This document shows, one piece after another, positions 1-9,484 of a stretch of DNA of 64,000 nt. How positions within the stretch are numbered: the first letter of the stretch is position 1; every line of letters begins with the position of its first letter. The position numbers and the translations under genes are program-made. The notes under the pieces are model-generated. The model ran no database searches. It saw only the letters and a list, made by a program, of their open reading frames with translations, and was not told the origin of the DNA. Source of the DNA: Apricaphanius iberus (lineage: Eukaryota; Chordata; Actinopteri; Cyprinodontiformes; Aphaniidae). The DNA lies in contig JAPXFQ010001774.1 in the NCBI GenBank assembly GCA_028564705.1, positions 372,001 through 436,000 on the forward strand, written 5' to 3'.

Positions 1-250
1 TATACTGTGGGGGAGCAGGCCGAAATTAAGATGCAATTTGCTGCAATGTCTGGTTTCCCAAACATAATCGGTGCAATTGACTGCACCCATATTACTAAGG
101 GCCCCGTCCGAGGAAATTCCCCTCCCTTCTATCCTACCACCTCCCCAGCATGAGAACCCCGACCCACAGCCGCCTCCTCCTCGACAGGAAGCCTTCACCC
201 ATGGAGCAAGGATCGGCCAGGATGTAAAACATTTTTATTGTATAATTTAA
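1..250 (+). pseudogene. HARBI1-like transposase relic, internally deleted
   Basis: From about base 31 the forward frame reads KMQFAAMSGFPNIIGAIDCTHI, then TKGPVRGN. This is the region around the first catalytic aspartate of PIF/Harbinger DDE nucleases (GFPN.IGAIDCTH). After about base 117 the reading jumps to a proline-rich stretch and a short C-terminal-like segment (ARIGQDVKHFY) ending at a TAA near 248-250. Most of the catalytic domain, roughly 150 residues or more, is therefore missing. The family cuts and pastes DNA together with a Myb-like partner, and a decayed partner lies just downstream on the opposite strand. Identification of the first segment is firm; the C-terminal segment is tentative. 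Confidence 0.6.
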
Positions 251-299
251 GGTACCAATGGCTGTCACTAGACGGTGGGCAACCTCATCTTACTCAGCC

Positions 300-690
300 T
301 CCTAATCCTCGTCACCTAAGAGCTGAAAAGACACGGCATATTAGTCTGTCTCCTTAAAATATGCTCATATTTAGTGTCAGCTCCGGTGTACCCGTACCCC
401 CTCCAGTAGCAGACCCACTCTGGCGGTGGGAGACAAGTTTTTTTTTCTCGACTTTGACGTCCGACCACTTTTTTTAATTTATTTCGGGTACCGTGCTGTC
501 AGTTGCAGTTGTCTTCCTTTTATTTGTGAAACTGCTGCTGTGTCCACCAAATAAAATGTCTCTTCTAGCCTCCACTCCACCCACTACTTCAATCAACATC
601 TCCGTAAAGTTTCTCTTCTTGTTTTTCTTTCGTTGTTGCCATATTTCCCCTCTTCTTCATATGCATCAATATTCATGTACTGCTTTGCAT
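300..690 (-). pseudogene. Harbinger accessory Myb/SANT-like protein relic
   Basis: Read on the minus strand, this region yields GVEARRDILFGGHSSSFTNK, then after a small deletion VPEI followed by KKWSDVKVE, then a degraded glycine/threonine-rich tail. These are hallmarks of the Myb-like second protein of fish Harbinger elements, which binds the element ends and carries the transposase into the nucleus. The frame is interrupted by small deletions and stop codons, so it cannot be translated as one protein. Its convergent orientation toward the transposase relic at 1-250 fits Harbinger architecture. Assignment rests on pattern recognition only. Confidence 0.55.
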
Positions 691-910
691 TGACCTTTTA
701 TAGCCAGATTTGGGCGCGTTCAGGGCGGGATATGAGCCGAATTGACGTGCGCAAACTTCCAATCCGTGATTTATAAAGGGAAATTGCTTACACCTGTGCG
801 TAGGCATGGTTTTATGAATCAGAAATCGTTTTGTCGTACGCAAACTTTTTGTTTTGGTCGTACGTACACTTTTAGTAGGGATTCCACGCAATGTTCTATA
901 AATTAGACCC

Positions 911-1110
911 CAGATCTTAATGCCATTGAGAACTTGTGGTCAATCCTCAAGAGGCGGGTGGACAAACAAAAACCCACTAATCCTGACAAACTCCAAGAAG
1001 TGATTATGAAAGAATGGGTTGCTATCCGTCAGGATTCGGCCCAGAAGTTGATTGAGAGCATGCCCAGTCAAATTGCAGAGGTTCTGAAAAAGAAGGGCCA
1101 ACACTGCTAA
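911..1110 (+). pseudogene. Tc1-like transposase, C-terminal fragment
   Basis: The forward frame reads DLNAIENLWSILKRRVDK, then about 45 more residues to a TAA at 1108-1110. DLN.IENLW is the block carrying the final glutamate of the DD34E triad of Tc1 transposases, and the rest is the usual C-terminal tail. Everything upstream, including both catalytic aspartates, is missing and replaced by the Harbinger end. The element's 3' inverted-repeat region follows to about 1294. It belongs to a different Tc1 subfamily from the elements at 16.9-19.8 kb, since its terminal sequence differs. Confidence 0.75.
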
Positions 1111-1294
1111 TACTGACTCTCTGCATAAATGTCATGTAATTGTCGATAAAAGCCTTTGAAACGTATGAAGTGCTTGTAATTATATTTCAGTACATCACAG
1201 AAATAACTGAAACAAAAATATAAAAACCTCTTTGCAGGAAACTTTGTGAAAACTAATATTTGTGTCATTCTCAAAACTTTTGGCCACAACTGTA
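1111..1294 (+). mobile_element. Tc1-like element, 3' untranslated and terminal repeat region
   Basis: This AT-rich segment follows the Tc1 transposase stop and ends in CTCAAAACTTTTGGCCACAA then CTGTA, which resembles the outer end of a Tc1 terminal inverted repeat next to a TA target. The matching left repeat is absent because the 5' part of the element was lost at the Harbinger junction. No promoter or further gene is visible in it. Confidence 0.55.
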
Positions 1295-1296
1295 GG

Positions 1297-1460
1297 TTAG
1301 AAGATACACATCTACCATTCTTATCGCTGATAATGCGCATTTGCAGCCAATTATTTGCACGTCTCAAAAACCAGAAGCTTAGAAGGTACGCATATACCAT
1401 TCTTATCACTGATTATGTGCCTTTTTGCAGCCCGTTGTCTGCCCCCAACCCCTAACCCAG
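1297..1460. repeat. Diverged two-copy tandem duplication, unit about 83 bp
   Basis: Two adjacent copies share the order TTAGAAG, TACGCATATACC-like, ATTCTTATC, TGATTATG-like, TTTGCAGCC. Copy one begins near 1297 and copy two near 1380. They differ by scattered substitutions. The duplication sits immediately outside the Tc1 end and does not match it. Confidence 0.6.
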
Positions 1461-1469
1461 AAATCGGAA

Positions 1470-1772
1470 GCTTCCCTTTTTTTAAATTTATTCTGAGTCT
1501 TAGTTTACTAGCTAAAACTTTTTTAAGGATAGTTATGAAAACAACCTACTGAGCCTGCAATAAGGTAGAGAGGACACAGTCTGAGGGCATTGAATGGAAT
1601 TGATAACCGCTAATAACGGCCATTTAATGGGCTTATCACATTCTAAAACATATTATCATGCATTTGTACGCATTTATTTGGTTTTGGCCCCTTTTGGATG
1701 AATCACTACCTCATTATGGCATAGCATGGATGCTATCAGCCTCTGGCACTGCTTAGCTGTTCTGGAATACCA
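1470..1772. other. Unique AT-rich sequence, no gene seen
   Basis: No open frame, repeat signature or RNA gene was recognised here. A part near 1595-1690 contains several TAAT and ATTTAAT words and looks less decayed than its surroundings, which could indicate a regulatory element. That is only an impression from composition. Confidence 0.3.
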
Positions 1773-1875
1773 ATTCAATTCAATTCAGTTTATTTATATA
1801 GTGCCATTTCACAACAGATGTCATCTCAAGGCACTTTACAAGAAGAGTTATTACAATACAATGTTCAATACCATG
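1773..1875 (-). mobile_element. L2-type LINE (family A) 3' tail
   Basis: Minus-strand reading gives GTAAAGTGCCTTGAGATGAC, then CATCTGTTGTGAAATGGC and a TATATAAATAAAC segment, finishing in tandem GAATT units (seen on the plus strand as CAATT). The same 3' end closes the LINE at 41.7-41.8 kb. Only about 100 bp survive, as expected for a severely 5'-truncated insertion. Confidence 0.8.
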
Positions 1876-1882
1876 ATGCTTA

Positions 1883-2056
1883 AATAGCGGCCTTCAGCTC
1901 TTCCACATTGTTCAGTCTCATGTCTCTCATATTTCTCTTGGGAATATCACATGTATATATTATATGGGGTTTAAGTCAACTAAGTTTGCTGGCCAGTCAA
2001 GCACAGTAATCCCATGGTCACTGAACCAGATTTTGGTACTTTTGGCAGCATGGGCA
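1883..2056 (-). pseudogene. Tc1-like transposase fragment (second Tc1 family)
   Basis: On the minus strand the segment contains a DHGI.VLDWPA-like stretch, a degraded proline/asparagine block where [10 protein letters not shown] is expected, and KRNMRDMRLNNVEELKAA. This is the C-terminal catalytic end of a Tc1-like transposase of a different family from the copies at 911 and 18.4 kb. It is broken by stops and small indels. It ends abruptly at about 2056, where the hAT-type terminus begins, consistent with a hAT insertion into the Tc1 copy. Confidence 0.6.
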
Positions 2057-2620
2057 GTAGAGTTGAGCCGAATACTCGGCTGAAACGAGTATCCGATACG
2101 GATAAAGCACTTTTGCAGAGTAAGAGTACCATACGAGTAATAGGAGTCAATATCTGTGCACGGATTTAATATAAATTCTCATTGGGTAGCTGACTGTCTG
2201 TGATCTGTGATAGTCACAGCAACCGTATTCATCCTTGCCAACCCTTCCGATTTTCCAGGGAGAGAGAGGGGTGTGCGATATGATGATTTTTCCCAACTCC
2301 CAGTTCTGCTGCTGTATTTCTCCCTCTGTGTGCGAAGAAAAGCCTCTCCCTGCTCCAAGCAAATTACCCCCTCCCTTCCCCTACCTCCCCCTTCACGTGT
2401 GTAGAATTTGTAAACAAACATGACGTTGCTGCGACTGAAAGTCCTCGTCCATTGCATGGAACTCTTTGGCTTTTTACCAGACGACAAAGAGCAACATTTT
2501 CAACGTTTTGCACGGAGAGCATCAAGGCAAGTGATCGTGTAAGTGGAGCAGGTGGGTAACACTTATTTAAAGAACTAAAATATATTTGATCGAGTGGAGA
2601 GCAGCTGTGCAATTAAAAGG
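2057..2620 (+). mobile_element. hAT-like element, 5' end and leader
   Basis: The segment opens with TAGAGTTGAGCCGAATACTC, a TAGAG-type hAT terminus, followed by several hundred bases of leader-like sequence. It interrupts the Tc1-like fragment to its left. I could not find the matching inverted terminus or an 8-bp duplication downstream, so the element is truncated or rearranged. The open frames here on both strands are short and show no hAT domain. Confidence 0.35.
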
Positions 2621-3552
2621 GCAGCAAGAATGAATCTAGCCATGATTTATTACAGCAGACAGATAAAACTTGGCAAGGGACCAGTCCAATAAAATACTAA
2701 AAAAAGGAAGATGTCCATAAAAGTCCCACCGGGCAGCTAAAATCCCATTGGAAAATCTTGGTGAGTGGGTGCCGGTTCTCCAGTGCTGGTGGCTCAGCCT
2801 GGCTATGTCGTCACCTCCAGACGACGTGGCTGACAAGGCAGGCACATATCCCTGCCTTGTCAGCCACCCAGCAATTCCTCTGCAACCACACTGTCAGTCT
2901 GCTTCCTGGTCTCTTGCTTGGATCTTCCTTGACCTCTGAAATAAGGAGTAAGCTCCTCCTTCCTGTGCTGTGCACCGTCTCCCTACCCTCAGTCTTTTAG
3001 CAGTCATTGGCTATCTGGTGTAGTCAATGGCTGTCACTCAAAACAACAACACCTGCAATCAATGTTAATCAGTCATGGGGAATAACAAGTAAAACATGCA
3101 ATTAACACAATTCACAACAAAACCAACTGACAACTACACACAAAAATAAGGTCCCATGACAATCGCAACACCATAAACTTGTTAAATCACTTAAAGAGAA
3201 AACATCGCAAACAACACAGTGAGAGCCAGCTGGCAGCTAAAGTTGTTAAGCCCAACTGCAGGATCGGTGGCTAGTGCTTCTTCTTCTTAGTTCTTCTTAA
3301 TTCAGTCCCTACGACACAGATGGCAAACTATCAGCGCTACCAGTTGCCCAGCCGGCTGCCTTTTTCTTTTTTTTTTTACAAACACCGCCATAACATGCAA
3401 GAATATGTTTGGATGGATGAAAGAATAATAAGAACTGCTTACACTACACTCGACCTTCATTTTTATTAGGCAGCATGTTATATAATACATTTAAATACTT
3501 TATGATTTTGATGTATTTTTCAATGAGGTTATTTTAAAAATGAATATATTTA

Positions 3553-3555
<3 letters not shown>
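2621..3555. other. No gene seen; contains a perfect hairpin and AT-rich sequence
   Basis: Apart from the hairpin at 2826-2867, only short frames without recognisable domains occur. The part near 3250-3390 is rich in TTCTTC and ends in a T-run, which may be a retroposon remnant. Confidence 0.3.
2826..2867. repeat. Perfect 17-bp inverted repeat with 8-base loop
   Basis: The left arm GTGGCTGACAAGGCAGG (2826-2842) is the exact reverse complement of the right arm (2851-2867), separated by CACATATC. It would form a GC-rich hairpin in RNA or cruciform DNA. There is no T-run, so it is not a terminator. It may be the apex of an old inverted duplication. Confidence 0.85.

Positions 3556-3602
<47 letters not shown>
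3556..3602. repeat. (AT)n microsatellite
   Basis: An uninterrupted run of about 23 AT dinucleotides. It is the longest pure dinucleotide run in the first half of the window and is likely polymorphic in length. Confidence 0.95.
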
Positions 3603-3605
<3 letters not shown>

Positions 3606-3861
3606 TCATTCAACACGTTCATTGCATTTCTATCATCTCTGGTGTGAGATAGCCATATAGGTATTTTAGCCCTACGCTGGTTATCACTAATTGGAATGAA
3701 TTTATTCATTTAATGTTTCTTATCTTTTAAGTGTGATTTAAGTTTTGTTGGTCATCATTACTTGAGAAATACTTTCTCACTCTCTTTTTACACAGAGAGT
3801 CCTGTGAGTTTTTAGAATTATTTATAAATGACTATTCCTAAATGTTCACTGCTGCTGACCA

Positions 3862-3935
3862 GGGGCGTATCTAGGAGCTTAGTAAAGAGGGGTTAAAAGG
3901 GCCCAGGGTGGGTCTGGAACTTCAGCACAAAAAAA
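3862..3935 (+). mobile_element. Possible terminal fragment of a hAT-type nonautonomous element
   Basis: The segment begins CAGGGGCGTATCTAGGA, a form seen at the ends of fish hAT-type repeats, and runs into a G-rich then A-rich stretch. No matching inverted end was found nearby, so this is a fragment at best. Confidence 0.3.
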
Positions 3936-4139
3936 AAGATTTTCCTCTAGTGGGGATCCAATCTGAGCCTATCACATTTTAGAGTTTTCATCTTTTAAAA
4001 CTACATTTAAGTCTTCTTTTTATTTTTACGTGTCCTGTCTGGCAGTTTGCTACTCAAAATTGGTGTCTGAGTACCAAGTACAAACCCAACAGATTTACTT
4101 TCTCAAGCAGAGTATTAAAGCTTTGCTATAGTAGCCGGC

Positions 4140-5640
4140 CGACAGATAACACACACCACCGCCACCCCTGGCAACTCCACATGCTAACAACCAAGCCCCC
4201 TCCCCCTACACGCCAGGGTGCCACAGTAAAAGCCACAGCGGATGTACGCCCTCACCAGGTTACGCCCAGCCAGCTCTTGGACATCCAGATCAACCAGCTC
4301 CCGGGTCCAGATCCTGCCCCACAAAGAGCACGGAGACCAGGGACCCAACCAATGCCAGAAAACCTCCCAAATGAACCGACCAGGCAGCGGAACCCACAGA
4401 ACTGGCAGCAGGCCTGGGCGCAAGATCCGACCCTCCACCAAACGGCACCAACCTACTTTTCAAAACTGGCACCCCCAAAAGAGGTGCCCCAACCAACCCA
4501 AGGAGGACATCGGCCTGAAACATCGGCTGCCCGACAGACCGTCCCACCCAGGACCAGCCAGGGATGTAGGGCAGCTGAAGACCCAGCCTGACAAGTAGAC
4601 AGAATTATACAGACACAATCATATGTATCCTCCCTCTTACACACAAACACATCAGGACACCTAAGAAAGGACACTGTACACTCATGCATATGCCCCATAC
4701 ATACTCTATATTTCCAGGTCCAGGCACCAATGCCCCAATGGAGCAACCTTCCCCTGTATCTGGGAGACGAACCCCCTGCCCACTAGGATGGGGACAAGCA
4801 GACCACCAAAGCCCCCACAATGGCAAGATTAGCCCACAAGCCCAGGTCCCCGACCGGACGGCCTGATCTACCTCCCGGGCCCAACCCCCCTGATGGTCGA
4901 ATGAACAGGGCTGTGGGAAGACCCCTAGCCTCCCTCCTCCTGTTTGAATGTGGTGTTGTTGCGTGTTTTCTAATGTGCTCTTAAAACATCCAAGTACACC
5001 CTATAAAGGACAGCTCCTGTGCTAGGTAGTAAAAGCCTCCCTGCCAACAAGGGCGGCACCCAGCACCGCCCCCAGACTGAGGCAGGAACCCAGCTTACCA
5101 CCGGCTCAAATACCCTTGTCAGATGACACCGCGACCAGGAGCAGACCCAAGCCCCAGGCGGCTGACCCACCAGGCTGACATCCACCACCTCCTGCCACTG
5201 CCTCCGATGGCCAGCAAGCAGCCAAACCCAGCGCCCCCACCCACCAGCCCTAAACTCCACCGCCCGGCCAATTCACCGTGGAGACAGACTGACATCGGCC
5301 AATGGGCCCGACTCCAGCACCCCCCAGAGTAGATGGACTAACCCCCAGGAGCCACATCCGGTGCCAATATGGCCGACCGGGCCCAGAAACATCGCCCACC
5401 CGTTGCAGCAATCCAGGAGCTGGTGACAAATACCAGCCCAGGAAGATGGAAAAGGCAGCGCCTGCTGACCACTGGCCGACCACAGCCCCCCCCCAGCCGG
5501 CACTGGCGGCAGAGGCCCCCCCACCGGCCCCAGTCAGGACCACAGCTAGGGGGACATGGCATCCCAAAGCACAGAGCCCCCAGGCCCAGCCCAGACCCAC
5601 TCCAAAGCAGCACAGAACCAGGCCAGTAACCCCCTAAGGC
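4140..5640 (-). mobile_element. L1-type LINE, C-rich 3' untranslated region
   Basis: This 1.5-kb block is strongly C-rich and G-poor on the plus strand. It opens long proline-, threonine- and glutamine-rich frames on one strand and glycine/tryptophan-rich frames on the other. It lies directly downstream, on the minus strand, of the L1-type ORF2 C-terminus at 5640-6475, so it is best read as that element's 3' UTR. Similar sequences are easily mispredicted as extensin-like proteins. None of the frames starts or ends in a convincing gene context, and the several overlapping frames arise from composition. Confidence 0.5.
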
Positions 5641-6475
5641 GCCGCATGCAGCCATCAGGAGTCACCACCCAAAGCCCTAATCTCATAGACTTTGTATCTA
5701 TGGTAACTTCATCTAAATTTCCCAGCAAGCAAAGTTGGGGAGAAGGTTTGATATTACATTTTAGACACTTTGATAAGTCTTCACATATCTGGAGCCAAAA
5801 TTTCTCAGCAGGTGGACGGAAACAAAGCGAATGAATATAATTGTCCGGTATGTTGCTTATACATTGTAAACAGATATTAGACAATGTAAAACCTATCTTG
5901 AACATATTTTTGCCTGTATAAAATACTCTATGAAGGATTGGAATTTTTAAGAAATTTAAAGGTTTAAATAAATCTGAGACCAGAGGTTTTGGTCAAATCT
6001 CCCATTTTGAGATAGGAAGGGCTATTGAATCGTCTGATGTATTTAGTGTTTTATATATTTTAGACAGCAGTTTGGGGAGGGATTAAGAAAGTCTAAAGCT
6101 GTTTCTGAAATTTGTAATTCAACTGATTTGTGCCTACATTAACCTTTTATAATGTATTTAATTTGTTGATGTTCAAAATAATTTATTCTTGCTAATTCCG
6201 TATTGTGTAAACGATGTATTAAATGGGATAAAGTCTGTTGGAAAATGTATAATTCTCACTTAGTCATTAGATGTCCATATTCTAGTAATGTTATTGAAAT
6301 CCACCACACTTTATCATGGCCTCTAGTAAATGTCAAGTTGAAGTCCATCCAACTAACATTAATTAAAAAATGCAGTGAGCACGCAGTGATTTATGATGCA
6401 TCTTCGAAAAGAAAAGAGGAAAATTCAATAGCTGTCAGATTTATGGACATTACAGTGTTAATTACTATTAGGTAA
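5640..6475 (-). pseudogene. L1-type LINE ORF2, C-terminal relic
   Basis: Reading the minus strand from about 6475, recognisable pieces appear in order: an LARINYFEHQQIKYIIKG stretch, LSKIYKTLNTSDDSIALPIS, LVSDLFKPLNF, then KNMFKIGFTLSNICLQCISN followed by FRPPAEKFWLQICEDLSKCL and PQLCLLGNL. This is the region after the RT domain of L1-type elements, ending in the degraded cysteine/histidine motif (C..C, then H and C) and the FW..I.......LLG block. Several stops and shifts break the frame, and the RT core itself is absent. The protein would nick target DNA and reverse-transcribe its own RNA; this copy cannot. Confidence 0.6.
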
Positions 6476-6479
6476 GATT

Positions 6480-6956
6480 GCGTGTGAATGATGATTGTTT
6501 ATTGTCAGTAATGAACGAAGAAATGAATGTTAAATTGGGGTGGAACAAAGTTAATACATACCTTATAGAGGCGGTAAAAATAGCGGCTAAAACAGCTGCC
6601 GCATTCATTGTCATTTGGAATAAATCACCCTGAAACACCTTATTTGCAGGTTCTCCTCCAAATATGTTGCACCTTCTGACAAAAATGCCCTCATTGTGTT
6701 TTCATAAAGGGCAAAAAGTGCTAAATGGATTGCGCTCATCTTGTGGGTTTAACAGTCGCAGTCATCTCTGCATTTACTTAAATGTACCTGCTGCATGTTT
6801 TTGGGCCGGATGTGATGTTTGCACACATTTTAACAAGCGCAAACCTTTGAGATTTCAGGTCCTTTCTGTCGATAACCAGGCTTTCAGTGTGCAAAAAACT
6901 ATTTGTGGAGATTAGAGGTTTAAAGTCACAAAATCAAATTTGGAGGCATCTTCAAA
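6480..6956. other. No gene seen
   Basis: AT-rich sequence with one 83-codon frame (6664-6915) that has no recognisable domain. A short GCGGCTAAAACAGCTGCCGC palindrome-like segment near 6580-6600 is the only structure noted. Confidence 0.3.
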
Positions 6957-7145
6957 GTGGGGGAGAATAACAAGCCTAAGATCCCCTGGGACTTCCAGAT
7001 CCTGGCTAATAAATGGCTGTTGGCTGCAGTAACGACTGATGTAGTGATCAAAAAGAAAACACCAGTGTCAACCAAAAGAAACATGAGAAGAAAAATTAAA
7101 AATGTTTACAGAGGAAAAGAAGGTTGGTTCCATGTTGGTATGTAG
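6957..7145 (+). pseudogene. C-terminal scrap resembling an R2/R4-type retrotransposon ORF
   Basis: The 62-codon frame carries KPKIPWDFQILANKW, a downstream VTTDVVIKKKTPVS, then a lysine/arginine-rich RRKIKNVYRGKEG. The order WDFQI, then a DIVV-like stretch, then a basic IRKKE.EKL.KY-like stretch resembles the C-terminal region of fish type-1 elements with a restriction-like endonuclease. The second half is poorly conserved. An alternative is a chance frame, but the WDFQI spacing supports the call. Confidence 0.4.
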
Positions 7146-8589
7146 ACAGACTTAGTATATCATATTGGCTTTCAGTTTGTTTCATTATCCAAGCACACAA
7201 AGGAGTGTTCTGTTAATTGGCCCACATGATCATTTCCTCTCCTCATGTATTTGCGTACTCACTGATTCTAATGCTGTTCCCATCCTGATTTATGTGTTCT
7301 GTTGTTCCTTGGTTTGTTTCTGGTTCCCCCTGTACTTCTCATTGCAAGTTCTTAGTTTTCTATGCAATTCACCCCATCAGTCACAATAGAGATTATAAAA
7401 TGTATGTATTAAATATACAATAGAAAGAACAGAGTGTTTGGTTGAAACCTACCCAATATCACATTTAGAGTATATTGACACAATACCAGAGCTGTTTGCT
7501 ACGTGGTTGCACCTTGATGAAAGTATGTTTTCCTCAATTATTTTTTTTAACCAAACTATAGATGTTTTCCTGTCAGAATGCTGCTTTCTTCATTTTACTC
7601 ATAAAAAGCCCTTGAGTGGAAGATGTTTCAAATGCAGGTTGTTGACAATTAGAGGAAAGTAAATGATGTGGAATATTTTTACACTGTGGTAAGATCTGGT
7701 TCCCTTTCCACCTATGCAGGTGGAGCTTCTTTTTTACAGTAGCATCAAACAGAGTTTTGCGGCATATTCCAATTTACTAAACAGCCAACCAGCTTAAACT
7801 TCCTTGCAAAGCATCTGCACCTAAAAACGTTATCTTCTATTCTATTAGGGTTGAATTCCAAATAACACAAAGTACAGCAACATTTAAAGAAGATGAATTT
7901 TTTTTTTGCAAATAAAGTCTGAAAAGGGTAGCAGAGAATCCTCAAAGTTTAATACTGTCAGCATCATATTTCACAGTCAGGTTGGTGAGTTCTGGAGAAT
8001 GTTACAACTATTACATTTTGTATGTATATCAACAAAGTGTCAATCTCTGTGTGAACCTGTTTATCATCCTTCCATCCATTCAATTTAAGCTTTTTGAAGG
8101 TTTCATAATGTAAGGACTGATGAGCTCTAGAAATATTTTCCCAAAAATTATGGTGAAAATTTGATATTCATAGTACTGAAGCTCTTTCACGTTCCTGTCT
8201 AAAGATTTCTATTGATTCATCATCATGACACACTAAGATTATATATTCAAAATATTTTTTTTACCTAAGACTGTCAGACACCTAGTGTTAATGACCCTGA
8301 CGGCTTTAAAACATGCAATCAGATCTGAATTAATACCAGCTCAAGGCAGTGATATCTATGTTTTGGAGTGTGGGACTTATTTGAAATGAAGATTTGAACA
8401 GCTGTTACATAAATATTTTAGTTATGTGATTTTTTTTATTTTTATTAATTACATGTTAGGCCATGTGACGCCATCACTGAGGGGCTGAGCTCTAGGAAAA
8501 GAGGTCAAAACTAGCCAAAACCACACATCCAACGCTACGATTTAACAATAATTATTATTAAAGATGTCTACAGCTTGAAGACAAATGGA
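7146..8589. other. No gene seen
   Basis: AT-rich sequence with short frames of 60-75 codons on both strands that lack domains. Nothing resembling a repeat family was recognised with confidence. Confidence 0.3.
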
Positions 8590-9330
8590 AAATAAAAATA
8601 AGAAAGCCAAAAAAAAAGCAAATACATGACAGTGATGAGGCCCTGGACAAGAGTGGGCCTGACGACAACATGGCGCCACTTGCTTGCAGAGGTATACATT
8701 TTCAGAAAGGAACACGCAGAAGCCTTTAAAGATACCAACGAGGTTGGAGATAACCCTGTAAGATATAAATGATCGTACGGACAGGCTTGAGCAGGAAATG
8801 ATTAACAAACAACAGAGAGTGAGTGATAATGAGGACCAGCTCCATCGCCAAGAGAGGGCTGTTTGCCACCTGCTACAGTGAGAAGTCCAACTATCAGCTA
8901 AATGCGCTGACCTGGAATGTCCATATCCGGGATCAAAGAGGGTGACGAAAAAAATTATGCATTTCATTTATAGCTAGAGTTATTCGCACAAAGCCCAGGA
9001 AGTCGGCACCTCCAAGATAAATTATTATTAGATTTCTGGACTACAGAATAAAAGAAAAAAATACTTTGAATGGCATGGAAAGGCTCTGGGGTCATATATC
9101 AGGGCTAGAGAATATTTTTTTGACCAGGACTATACGGCAGAGATAGAGAAGAAATGCAAATAAGTATGTGATGTAATAAAACAGATTAAATATAAGAAAA
9201 TAAAAGCCGTTTCACCATTTCCTGCTAAATAACACCTGGGACACTGCATTTAGGAACACCATGGGAGACACAGCACTGAGCGTTGCGGACCTACAGGCAT
9301 TGGTACAAGATGATGAACAATAAATGATTG
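8590..9330 (+). pseudogene. L1-type LINE ORF1p remnant
   Basis: The forward strand retains pieces of an L1-type ORF1 nucleic-acid-binding protein. First comes a coiled-coil-like stretch (RINDRTDRLEQEMINKQQRV, then DNEDQLHRQERAVCHLLQ). Then, after several breaks, comes the C-terminal part: a RFLDYRIKEKIL-like segment, RIFFDQDYTAEIEKKCK, VCDVIKQIKYKKIKAVSPFP. The FFDQDY motif followed by a basic helix and SP.P is typical of the ORF1p C-terminal domain. Frame changes and stops show long decay. ORF1p normally coats LINE RNA. No adjacent ORF2 of the same element was found. Confidence 0.6.
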
Positions 9331-9484
9331 AGTTTTGGACAGTAATACCAGAGATGTGCGGATCATAAAACTATAAATTCTTACAATCATTTAGGCTAGT
9401 TAACATAGATATGTTCTGTCACTAAGTTAAGGGCATTTCCTCTTCACTATAGGGGATTTAAGTGGACTTTTCATTTATCTCTAA

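Larger units (their letters stand above)
1..912 (+). mobile_element. Harbinger (PIF/Harbinger) DNA transposon, 3' portion, decayed
   Basis: This stretch combines a HARBI1-like transposase scrap reading forward, a Myb/SANT-like partner reading in reverse, and a terminal segment near 830-910 (TTTTAGTAGGGATTCC followed by ACGCAATG and ending in GACCCC). From memory, that resembles the right terminal inverted repeat of fish Harbinger elements. Two convergent genes, nuclease and Myb-like DNA-binding partner, are the standard layout of this superfamily. The left end lies outside the window. On the right it abuts directly on the DLN.IENLW segment of a Tc1-like transposase, so it probably inserted into, or recombined with, that element. 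The copy is not capable of coding for a functional transposase. Confidence 0.6.

Noticed and set aside
2179..2612. Overlapping minus-strand frames of 71-102 codons
   Set aside because: They fall in a hAT-like leader region and have no domain similarity I can see.
3556..3602. AT run as a possible origin or promoter
   Set aside because: It is a simple dinucleotide microsatellite with no supporting signals.
4181..5637. Long proline/threonine/glutamine-rich frames on the plus strand and glycine/tryptophan-rich ones on the minus strand (up to 136 codons)
   Set aside because: They arise from the C-rich, G-poor composition of what appears to be an L1-type 3' UTR. All frames overlap and none has a domain or gene context.
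8542..8967. 141-codon minus-strand frame
   Set aside because: It is antisense to the coiled-coil part of an L1-type ORF1p relic.
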